Below are positions 8,236-15,439 of a DNA stretch of 64,000 bases, in pieces. How positions within the stretch are numbered: the stretch's first letter is position 1; the number at the start of each line of letters is the position of its first letter. Source of the DNA: Yanghanlia sp047501535 (GTDB taxonomy: Bacteria > Pseudomonadota > Gammaproteobacteria > Burkholderiales > Burkholderiaceae_B); NCBI RefSeq assembly GCF_047501535.1, contig NZ_JAZDRJ010000009.1:113320-177319 (forward strand), in the 5' to 3' direction. Position numbers and translations under genes: made by a program. The notes beneath the pieces were generated by a model. The model saw only the letters and a program-made list of their open reading frames with translations, made no database searches and was not told the DNA's origin.

Positions 8236-8438
8236 GCCGACCATATTGCGCTGTAGCGCAACGGCTTCCTCCACGCAATTGTCATTGGCGAGAGTCCGGG
8301 AGGCTCAGTTCCTACTCTGAGAGACCCGGCAGGATGGGGGGGAATCGGTGAGATAGCAGTGTGCGATGCAGTCACTGCGTAGTTGCACGTTGTGTAAAAG
8401 TGTTTACAAAGTGCTTACACAAATAGCAGAAAGCAAAA

Positions 8439-8460
8439 CGCCAACCCCGAGAGGTTGGCG
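8439..8460 (-). terminator. Terminator downstream of tRNA-Met
   Basis: Eight-base arms at 8439-8446 and 8453-8460, followed on the minus strand by TTTTG. It is placed 18 bp after the tRNA 3' end, so it would end the tRNA transcript. If the islet model is right, this terminator came with the islet. Confidence 0.65.
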
Positions 8461-8477
8461 TAAGTGCTTGATATTCT

Positions 8478-8554
8478 TGGTGGCGCATCCCTGATTCGAA
8501 CAGGGGACCTGCGGATTATGATTCCGTCGCTCTAACCGGCTGAGCTAATGCGCC
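8478..8554 (-). tRNA. tRNA-Met (CAT)
   Basis: The 77-nt gene folds as a cloverleaf with acceptor GGCGCAT/ATGCGCC, D-arm with GGTTAGA, anticodon loop ATCATAA (anticodon CAT), T-loop TTCGAAT and an encoded CCA. It lacks the initiator features, so it is elongator Met; a lysidine-modified Ile2 tRNA with the same anticodon cannot be excluded. Its 3' end is duplicated at 4597-4614. Confidence 0.9.
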
Positions 8555-8634
8555 AAAGAACGCAACTATAACAGACGTTTTTTTAGAATGCAAGCAGCAA
8601 GAACCCATGTTTTCAAGCGGGCTTATCCGGTTCT

Positions 8635-9288
8635 ATGGCAGCGCCTGCAGTACAGTGGGTTGTACAGAAATATTCAGGGTTATGGGCGATGGCTTATCCG
8701 GCTTTTTTTGACACGATTCCTACCGTTATCTTGCGCGATCCATTGGCGCGGTTTTTGGGGGCGGCCGAGGATGGATTGATCGAGTATTCATTTGCCGAGG
8801 TGGTGAAGCTGACAGGGCATTCGTGCCCGACGGTGGCTGGCGCCTGGCTGATGACGGTGGGGGCGCTCAAGCGGTTGTACGGCGATGACACCCCCATACG
8901 CGGTGAGGTTGCTGTCCGGTTTCAGAAAAATGCCGCCGAAGGCGTTACCGGCGTGATTGCCGGGGTAGTGACATTTTTGACGGGCGCTACCGAGGATACC
9001 GGTTTCAAGGGCTTGCGCGGGCGCTTTGTCCGGCGCGGCCTTATGAGTTTTGATCAACCTATCGACGGTGATATCCGCTTCGAGCGCGTCGACACAGGCC
9101 AGGCTGTGACAGTGAGTTTTGACGCATCGCAGGTGCCCTCGCCGTCAGATCTCATGCCTCGATTGTTTATGGCGATGGATAAAGAGGCCACGCAGGAACA
9201 GAAAGCGGCCTTTGCTGCAGCTTGGCAGGACCGCGTGCGTCGCATTTTTGAAGAGGCGGAAAAAGGGCAGGTGTTGAAATATGCGTGA
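8635..9288 (+). CDS. FmdE-like hypothetical protein
   Basis: This 217-residue soluble protein contains GHSCPTVAGAWLM near residues 60-72. It resembles the GHxCPG motif of the FmdE domain, where His and Cys bind metal. FmdE is named after formylmethanofuran dehydrogenase, but stand-alone homologues in other bacteria have no established role. It then shows the segments GEVAVRFQKNAAEGVTGVIAG and FKGLRGRFVRRGL. The C terminus is helical. It stands alone between tRNA-Met and cspA, and I see no strong ribosome site before the ATG. Family assignment is tentative. Confidence 0.55.
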   Translation: MAAPAVQWVVQKYSGLWAMAYPAFFDTIPTVILRDPLARFLGAAEDGLIEYSFAEVVKLTGHSCPTVAGAWLMTVGALKRLYGDDTPIRGEVAVRFQKNAAEGVTGVIAGVVTFLTGATEDTGFKGLRGRFVRRGLMSFDQPIDGDIRFERVDTGQAVTVSFDASQVPSPSDLMPRLFMAMDKEATQEQKAAFAAAWQDRVRRIFEEAEKGQVLKYA

Positions 9289-9625
9289 TGCCCGATCCTT
9301 CGAATGCGCGCTGTCCGAACTTTCGAGCAAGTTTGGTTATTGATGGTGCAATGAAGTGCGGCATATGAAACTAAGAAAGTGCCGATCCAAGAAAGCGCTA
9401 TTTGGTGCGGAATTCCGGCCCGTGTGTCCGAGATTGTGCACAAACACAAAATCTTGCACGATAATCATTGACCGCAACGTGCCGCCCGGTTACTCTGCTG
9501 TTGGCAAGTGAATATTTAGGTTAGTTATTTGGATCAGTTAGCACAACATCATGTGCCGATGAGTGCCTGTATACGCCTGGTGTCCTGCCCGAGCATTTCC
9601 GCTCAACATCAACAGGAGTATTAAC
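9289..9625. other. Gene-free region upstream of the cold-shock gene
   Basis: This 337-bp stretch has no credible ORF. Its right part is AT-richer and probably holds the promoter and a long 5' leader of the cold-shock mRNA. Long structured leaders are usual for CspA-type genes, but I cannot define the transcription start. Confidence 0.45.
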
Positions 9626-9841
9626 ATGAGCACTCAAAAAGAGTTCGGTATCGTCAAGTGGTTCAACAATGAAAAGGGCTTTGGCTTCATCACCCCCGAA
9701 GCGGGTGGTAAAGACCTTTTCGCTCACTACACGGAAATCGTTGGCGAAGGCCATCGTTCCTTGGAAGAGAACCAGCGTGTTTCTTTCGTTTCCGGCATGG
9801 GCCAAAAAGGTCCTCAAGCCAAGTCGATTCAGGCTGCATAA
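9626..9841 (+). CDS. Cold-shock protein (CspA family)
   Basis: This 71-residue single cold-shock domain has both RNA-binding motifs, KGFGFITP (RNP1) and DLFAHY (RNP2-like; the usual form is VFVHFS). It binds single-stranded nucleic acid and acts as an RNA chaperone in the cytoplasm. Start at ATG 9626 with AGGAG eight bases upstream; the open frame reaches further upstream but without family similarity. A strong terminator follows at 9901-9935, so it is monocistronic. Confidence 0.95.
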   Translation: MSTQKEFGIVKWFNNEKGFGFITPEAGGKDLFAHYTEIVGEGHRSLEENQRVSFVSGMGQKGPQAKSIQAA

Positions 9842-9900
9842 AGCTTGAAATAAGCCTGGTTTGAATAAGCTGGGCTTTATGGCGTAAAGCGCCTCGATTC

Positions 9901-9938
9901 AAACACCCCGGTGGCTTAGGCCTTCCGGGGTGTTTGTG
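9901..9938 (+). terminator. Terminator after the cold-shock gene
   Basis: Eleven-base arms at 9901-9911 and 9925-9935 pair perfectly and end in GTTTGTG. Confidence 0.8.
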
Positions 9939-10050
9939 TATTTGCGGGTTATAGCGTGTTTTTACCCCCATCTCCGCCAATCTAGATAGCTTATTGGATG
10001 CTATCCTGCCCTAAAATGATGTCTTTTGTTCATATCGATTGGTGGAATGA

Positions 10051-12312
10051 ATGCCATCAAGATGGTTGAAGTCGCGATTACTGCAGTTTTCGGCGGTTAT
10101 CGCGTTGGGTATCGGGGTTCTGGTTTTCATTCAGCTGCTGGAATCGCGTTCCTCTACCTGGCAGCGGGCCCAGACAGCGAACACCAACCTGCTGTTCACG
10201 GTAGGGCATGCGCTGGAAAGCACGTTCGAAACCGCTGATCGTTCATTGCGGCACTCTGTCGTGGTGATGGAAGCGGCAGCGGGCCACGGCAGAACAGGCA
10301 TGAATGCGGCTTTGACGGTGCCGCCCGACACCCTGTTATTCGCCGCAGTGCCCGAAAACGGTTTTGGACACCAGCTGGTGCTGGACAACCAGGGCAATGT
10401 TCTTGCGGCCTCTGGTTCGCCGCCGCCGGGCGATTGGGGCTTTGGCGGTCGCCCTTACTTCACAGCCCACCGCGATCACGCGGATGCCGGTTTTTTTATC
10501 GGCGCGCCGTTTCTTTCCGCAATGGACAACCGGCCCAGCGTGCCGATGAGCCGCCGCTGGAACCTTCCCGATGGCAGCTTTGGCGGCGTGATTGTCCAGA
10601 CGCTGAAGCTGTCTGTCTTGTACGAGCTGTTTTCTTCTTTTGAACTGGGCGCCGACAGCGGCATCAATGTTTTTTCAAGCAATGGCAGCGTGCTGGTGCG
10701 CTTCCCGTATACAGGTGAGTATCTCGGGGTGTCGCTGAAGGGCACACCCAATTTCGAGCGTTTTGCCAGGGAAAAGCAGGGCAGTTTCACCGGCATTGCC
10801 GCCATTGACGAGATTGAGCGTCTGTATGTGTTCCGCACACTCAACCGTTATCCGATCATTATCAATGTGGCGCAATCCTCTCAGACCATACTGGGGAACT
10901 GGCAGCGCAATGCTCTGTGGCTGGGAAGCGCCACGCTGGCCCTGATGGCCGCTTGCGTGTTTCTGGCCATATTCGCCGAGCAGCATTTAAGGGCTCATCG
11001 CCGCACTTCTCAACGGCTGGGGCAGGCGGAACGGGAACTGCGCACCATCGTGGACAGCCTGCCGGCGCTGGTAGCCTACTGGGATAAACAGCTTGTCAAC
11101 CGCATGGCCAATATTGCCCACCAGCAGTGGCTGGGGCTGGCGCCCGGAGACATGGTGGGGCGCCATGTCAGCGAGGTTACGAAAACTGACAAACTTTTCG
11201 CACAGCCTTACCTGGATGCGGCGCTGGCGGGTGAACCCCAGGTGTTTGAACACGATCTGGTCGATGCCGACGGCGCCTTGCGTCACACCCTGACCACGCT
11301 GATTCCCGACAAGGAAGATGGCGAAGTAAAGGGGCTCTTCCTTCTGGTTACCGATATTTCAGCGCGCAAAGCCACGGAAATGGCGCTGTTTGAGGAAAAA
11401 GAACGTTTCCGGGTGATTCTGGAATCCATCAAGGATGGCGTGATTACCACCAACCATGAGGGGAGGGTGCGGTATTTGAATCCCGCTGCCGAAGCCATGA
11501 CGGGCTGGAGCCTGGAAGAGGCCCGTGAAAAACGCATGGAAGAAGTCATGCAGGTGGAGTCCGCCACGGGCGAGGGCATTGGCCAGTGCCCCTTGCAGGA
11601 GGTGCTCAGCAGTCGGCGGGCTTCCAGAAACAAGATAGAGCTGGTGCTGGTAAGCCGTGCCGGCGAACGCATGCATATTGAAAATTCCGCTGCGCCCATT
11701 CTGAACGAGCAGGGCCAGGTGCTGGGCGCGGTGGTTGTTTTCCATGACAGCGGCCCTGTGCGTGCTATGGCCAACAAGATGATCCATCTTGCCCAGCATG
11801 ATGCGCTGACCAGCCTGCCAAACCGGCGTCGGCTGGATCTGGTCGGGCGTCAGGCGCTGCTGAGGGCGGGTGCGGCAGGCCATAAAGTGGCCGTGCTGTA
11901 CCTTGACCTCGATGGTTTCAAGCAGGTCAACGATGAGCATGGCCACGCGGTGGGGGATCAATTACTGGTGGCGATCACGAATCGTCTGTCGGCCCGCCTG
12001 CGCTCCAACGACAGCCTTTACCGGCAGGGCGGGGATGAATTCGTGGTGTTGATGAAGCGTATCGAGAGCTATGAGGAAGTCGAACGCCTGGCCATGCGAC
12101 TGATAGAAAGCTGCCAGACGCCGGTGGGAGTGGCTGACCAGCGTTTCTCGATTACAGTCAGCATCGGGATTGGCATCTACCCCGACGACGCGCTGAAACT
12201 GGGGGATTTAATCCAACATGCCGATCGGGGCATGTATGTCGCCAAGGGCACAGGGCGGAATCGCTATGCCTGGCTGAGCGAAACGGCTGATACGGGCGAC
12301 GCGGCTGATTAA
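10051..12312 (+). CDS. Membrane diguanylate cyclase, Cache-PAS-PAS-GGDEF
   Basis: A 753-residue signalling protein. It has an N-terminal membrane helix (about 9-27), a periplasmic Cache-type sensor region (about 40-285, with YFTAHRDHADAGFFIG and IDEIERLYVFR), a second helix (about 288-310), two PAS domains (about 330-450 and 450-575) and a GGDEF domain (about 590-735). The active-site GGDEF is intact at 660-664, and the product-inhibition site RSND lies at 651-654. It should make cyclic di-GMP from two GTP in response to a periplasmic small molecule, possibly an amino or organic acid. No EAL domain is present. Confidence 0.92.
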   Translation: MPSRWLKSRLLQFSAVIALGIGVLVFIQLLESRSSTWQRAQTANTNLLFTVGHALESTFETADRSLRHSVVVMEAAAGHGRTGMNAALTVPPDTLLFAAVPENGFGHQLVLDNQGNVLAASGSPPPGDWGFGGRPYFTAHRDHADAGFFIGAPFLSAMDNRPSVPMSRRWNLPDGSFGGVIVQTLKLSVLYELFSSFELGADSGINVFSSNGSVLVRFPYTGEYLGVSLKGTPNFERFAREKQGSFTGIAAIDEIERLYVFRTLNRYPIIINVAQSSQTILGNWQRNALWLGSATLALMAACVFLAIFAEQHLRAHRRTSQRLGQAERELRTIVDSLPALVAYWDKQLVNRMANIAHQQWLGLAPGDMVGRHVSEVTKTDKLFAQPYLDAALAGEPQVFEHDLVDADGALRHTLTTLIPDKEDGEVKGLFLLVTDISARKATEMALFEEKERFRVILESIKDGVITTNHEGRVRYLNPAAEAMTGWSLEEAREKRMEEVMQVESATGEGIGQCPLQEVLSSRRASRNKIELVLVSRAGERMHIENSAAPILNEQGQVLGAVVVFHDSGPVRAMANKMIHLAQHDALTSLPNRRRLDLVGRQALLRAGAAGHKVAVLYLDLDGFKQVNDEHGHAVGDQLLVAITNRLSARLRSNDSLYRQGGDEFVVLMKRIESYEEVERLAMRLIESCQTPVGVADQRFSITVSIGIGIYPDDALKLGDLIQHADRGMYVAKGTGRNRYAWLSETADTGDAAD

Positions 12313-12494
12313 AAGCCGCACAGCGCCATGAGGTTTTCCCATTGCAGCTTCATGGCGGGCGACAAATGGCCGACAAAAGCCAGCCCCAGTACGGCAAGCA
12401 GTATCAGCACGCGGGCTACCCGCCACACCCGCCCGGGGCGATGAGCGGGAGGCGCTTCAGAATGCGATGCTTCGGGCGACGAAGAAAAAGGCAT
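12309..12494 (-). CDS. Small single-pass membrane protein
   Basis: This 61-residue protein has a hydrophilic N terminus, one hydrophobic helix (ARVLILLAVLGLAFVGHLS, about residues 27-45) and a short tail. AAGGA lies eight bases before its ATG, and the gene begins 20 bp after the stop of the MFS gene, so the two are probably co-transcribed. The last bases overlap the end of the convergent cyclase gene. Function is unknown. Confidence 0.55.
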   Translation of the reverse strand: MPFSSSPEASHSEAPPAHRPGRVWRVARVLILLAVLGLAFVGHLSPAMKLQWENLMALCGF

Positions 12495-12514
12495 GACCAG
12501 ATTCCTTCAGGGGT

Positions 12515-13714
12515 TTATGCTGCGGCGGGCTGAGCGAGCGTTTCTTCCTTGATGGGCAGGCATAGAATCGCAGCCACCACAGCCAGCACAATGCCCACCC
12601 ACCACACCAGTGTATAGCTTCCTGTCGCCTGATAGGCGTAACCACCCATGGTGACGCCGATGAAGCTGCCGATCTGGTGCCCCAGAAAGACGATGCCGGA
12701 CAAGGTGGCCGCATAGCGCAGGCCGTAGATCTGCCCGATCAGCCCTTGGGTCAGGGGCACGGTTCCCAACCAGAAAAGCCCCATCCAGGCGGCAAACACG
12801 TAAGTCACCATGGGTGAGGGGGGTAGGGAGATCAGAAGAAGAATGCCGAAGGCGCGTAGAAAATAGATCCAGGCCAGAAGCGCCTTTTTGCTATAGCGGC
12901 CTCCAAGGCTGCCTGCGTAATAGCACCCAGCTACGTTGAACAGGCCAATCAGGGCGATAGCAGTGGCGCCGTGGGTGGCAGACAAGCCGCCATCCATCAG
13001 GTACGCAGGCAGGTGCAATGTGATGAATGCGGTATGAAAGCCGCACACCGCATAGCTCCAAAACAGGAAATGAAAGGATTTATGCGTAAGAGCCTGGTGT
13101 ATTGCACTGCTGAGCGATTGGCTGCTGCGGCTCCCTTCTGGTTTGCCGGTAAGAAACGTGGACAGGGGAAGGCCGATGGCGATACACAGCGACAGCACCC
13201 ACAGCGCGCCTGTCCAATCCAGATTGGAAATTAACATCTGGCCGCCGGGGACAACCAGAAACTGGCCGAGAGAGCCGCCCGATGCGGCGATCCCCATGGC
13301 AGTGCTACGGTAAGCGAGCGGCACCGCCCGAGCGACCACAGGCATGATAATTGGAAAGGTCGTGCCTCCTTGCCCAAGGCCGACAAGCACTCCTGCTGTG
13401 AGGTAGAGCGAGAGCTCATCGGTGGAATAGCGCATGCCCAGCATGCCCAACATGTAAAGCAAAGCGCCTAAGGCGATGGTGCGGCCCGAGCCATAGCGAT
13501 CCGCCAGCATACCCATGAAAATCGCGCTTACCCCCCACACCAGGTTCTGAATGGCGAAAGCCAGGGAAAAGACATCGCGCCCCCACCCTTTGTCAACGCC
13601 CATGACGGGCATGAAAAGCCCGAAGGTGGCTCGCACACCCAGAGCCAGCAAAACAACGAAGGCGCCCACATAAAGTGTGCGGATATAAGGGGTGGGGTGG
13701 GCGGCGGTGTTCAT
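12515..13714 (-). CDS. Major facilitator superfamily transporter
   Basis: A 399-residue protein with 12 predicted membrane helices and the MFS loop motif after helix 2 (GMLADRYGSGRTIALG). The helix-1 segment with VRATFGLFMPVM and the general style resemble oxalate/formate-antiporter-like and monocarboxylate-type MFS members frequent in Burkholderiales. The substrate is not predictable. It begins with ATG at 13714 and is followed by a small membrane protein gene 20 bp downstream. Confidence 0.85.
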   Translation of the reverse strand: MNTAAHPTPYIRTLYVGAFVVLLALGVRATFGLFMPVMGVDKGWGRDVFSLAFAIQNLVWGVSAIFMGMLADRYGSGRTIALGALLYMLGMLGMRYSTDELSLYLTAGVLVGLGQGGTTFPIIMPVVARAVPLAYRSTAMGIAASGGSLGQFLVVPGGQMLISNLDWTGALWVLSLCIAIGLPLSTFLTGKPEGSRSSQSLSSAIHQALTHKSFHFLFWSYAVCGFHTAFITLHLPAYLMDGGLSATHGATAIALIGLFNVAGCYYAGSLGGRYSKKALLAWIYFLRAFGILLLISLPPSPMVTYVFAAWMGLFWLGTVPLTQGLIGQIYGLRYAATLSGIVFLGHQIGSFIGVTMGGYAYQATGSYTLVWWVGIVLAVVAAILCLPIKEETLAQPAAA

Positions 13715-13891
13715 GCAGACGTGATGGCTCAGGCAGGAGAAAGCAGCAATCTTACCGCAGTGCGTCGCAGAGGGCGGTTAGAAGGGCGAATAGTTATGAA
13801 TTGCAAAACTCTACCGTCTCAATTATCAAGAATCTTCTAATATAACGGCCCCGCTTAAAGCGGCTTTAGTTTTATATACAGGTGATTTCGG

Positions 13892-14743
13892 ATGGCGAGT
13901 ACCCATTCCCTATTGTCTGCGCACTATCAACGCGCGGATCGGGTGATGCTGCCCCTGCTGTGGGGCTTACCTATATCGCTGTGTGGTTGCAGCGTGATGC
14001 CGTACAAGCGGGCGAGCTGCAGCAGATGGTAGCGAGTATGGCCAGTGCAGAGGACGGCACAATCGATCTCCATGTCGATAGCGTGGCGTACCGCAGCGTG
14101 GGGGCGCAATCCCTGTCTGGCACACTGCAATCGCTTAGCGGGGCCGTTGGTCAAGTCCGCAGCAATGCGGTGCTGACTGATGAGCTGTTGCGCAACATCA
14201 CCGGCATCACATCGCAAGTTCGGCAGGGGGTCGGGCGTCAGGCGTCAGGCGTCCATGGTGGTAGGGGCGGAACACGCCGTCGATACCATTCTTGCAAACA
14301 GCCGGGCCGGAAGGCAGAGGGTTTTCGGTGGTGGCCGGTGAAGTGCGCTCTTTGGCGCAACGCTGTGCCGACGCAGCGAAAGAGATCCGTGCGCTGATTG
14401 ACGTGTCGAGCGCACAGGTCAGCCAAGGGAGCGCGCGCATCCAGGCTGCTGAGCATGTTATGAGCCGCCTGCTGGGGGAATTTCGCAGCTTACCGCCGTA
14501 ATTGCTGAAAGCCGCCAGGCAAGCGAGCAGCAAGGTGAGTTGATTAACGAGATTGGCCGCATCGTGAAGGAAATTAGCGCCATCGCGCATGAGAACCTGG
14601 GGCGATTGGGCCTGGCAGACGACTCGATGCTGCAATTGGAGCAGGCGACGGTCGGGCTGGTGGATTCAGTACAGCGCTTTAACGTCAGGGCGGATGAACG
14701 GCAGCGGTTGGATGCTGGGGAAAGGTTCAGTTTGCTGACCTGA
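13892..14743 (+). pseudogene. Methyl-accepting chemotaxis protein, degraded
   Basis: Fragments of a chemoreceptor appear in successive frames. ATG at 13892 opens with MASTHSLLSAHYQRADRVML and a hydrophobic helix. A second frame covers about 13950-14240 (TGITSQVRQGVGRQAS). A third carries the core EGRGFSVVAGEVRSLAQRCA at 14310-14370, followed by KEIRALIDVSSAQVSQGSA. The last piece is at 14540-14743. At least two frameshifts are present, and most of one arm of the cytoplasmic hairpin (normally ending NAAVEAARAGE) is missing. It cannot signal. Confidence 0.85.
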
Positions 14744-14777
14744 CCAAGAATTTGCGGGAAACTGAAGCCAATAATAG

Positions 14778-14840
14778 AAGGCCCCGCCATTGAGGCGGGG
14801 CCTTACTGCCGTTGCGGCAGTGGTGCACTATTGAATAGTG
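14778..14840. terminator. Cluster of three hairpins, first one a terminator
   Basis: Hairpin one has arms 14778-14788 and 14794-14804 (GGCCCCGCC type) followed by TTACT. Hairpin two is ACTGCC-GTTGC-GGCAGT at about 14805-14821. Hairpin three is GCACTAT-TGA-ATAGTGC at 14824-14840. The first probably ended the chemoreceptor transcript. Confidence 0.6.
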
Positions 14841-14995
14841 CGATAAGAGGGCTTCAAGCCGCTCGCCATCCCTTGACGGCAATGCCAGTTTAGCCTGATG
14901 TTCTATCCCTGAAATAGGTATTTACCCTAGCGTGAAAATGCTCACGCTATATTGCTGATTTCGTAGATGATGTGTCAAAACAGAGAGGCGAAACG

Positions 14996-15439
14996 GTGAA
15001 GGGCTCAAAGGTTCTGGAAGGGTATCGGGTGACGCTAGGCGACTGGGAGGCCTGCAGTGCGGATGCCAGCGCGATTCGTCATGAAGTCTTTGTTGTTGAG
15101 CAGAAAGTGCCGGTGCAAGACGAGCAGGATGAACACGATGCCGTATGCGTGCATGCGGTCGCCTATGCAGCCAATGGTGAGCCGGTGGGCACGGGGCGTT
15201 TATTGCCGGACGGCCATATTGGGCGCATGGCTGTGCGGCGATCACAGCGGGGTAAGGGGCTGGGTTCTTTGCTACTGACGCGGCTTATGGAGGAAGCCCG
15301 GCGACGGGGTCTCCCGCAGGTCGTGCTGGCCGCTCAAGTTTCAGCCCGGCCTTTTTATGCTGCGCATGGCTTTGAAGCGCACGGCTCGGTATTTTTAGAC
15401 GCCGGTATTGAACACATCATGATGCGGCGGGCGCTATAA
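14996..15439 (+). CDS. GNAT-family N-acetyltransferase
   Basis: A 147-residue GNAT protein: YRVTLGDWEACSADASAIRH, then the acetyl-CoA pyrophosphate-binding loop RRSQRGKGLGSLLL with R/Q-x-x-G-x-G, and the C-terminal ARPFYAAHGFEAHG strand-helix. It resembles the ElaA/YjcF-type predicted acyltransferases of unknown substrate. GTG at 14996 follows GAGAGG at good distance; an in-frame GTG at 14972 would add eight residues. It converges with the cyclase gene at 15434. Confidence 0.85.
   Translation: MKGSKVLEGYRVTLGDWEACSADASAIRHEVFVVEQKVPVQDEQDEHDAVCVHAVAYAANGEPVGTGRLLPDGHIGRMAVRRSQRGKGLGSLLLTRLMEEARRRGLPQVVLAAQVSARPFYAAHGFEAHGSVFLDAGIEHIMMRRAL

Larger units (their letters stand above)
4597..8495. 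mobile_element. Putative small genomic islet at tRNA-Met (no integrase)
   Basis: The 18-bp tRNA-Met 3' end, including CCA, occurs at 8478-8495 inside the intact tRNA and again as an isolated fragment at 4597-4614 in the same orientation. Between the copies lie only accessory genes: a ccdA-like antitoxin, parDE, an IS3-family element, a truncated ORF, a lipoprotein and an XRE regulator. A duplicated tRNA 3' end is the classic scar of integration by a tyrosine recombinase. No integrase is present, so this would be a decayed or non-autonomous element, or the remnant of a larger one. The interpretation is inference; the repeat itself is seen directly. Confidence 0.55.
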
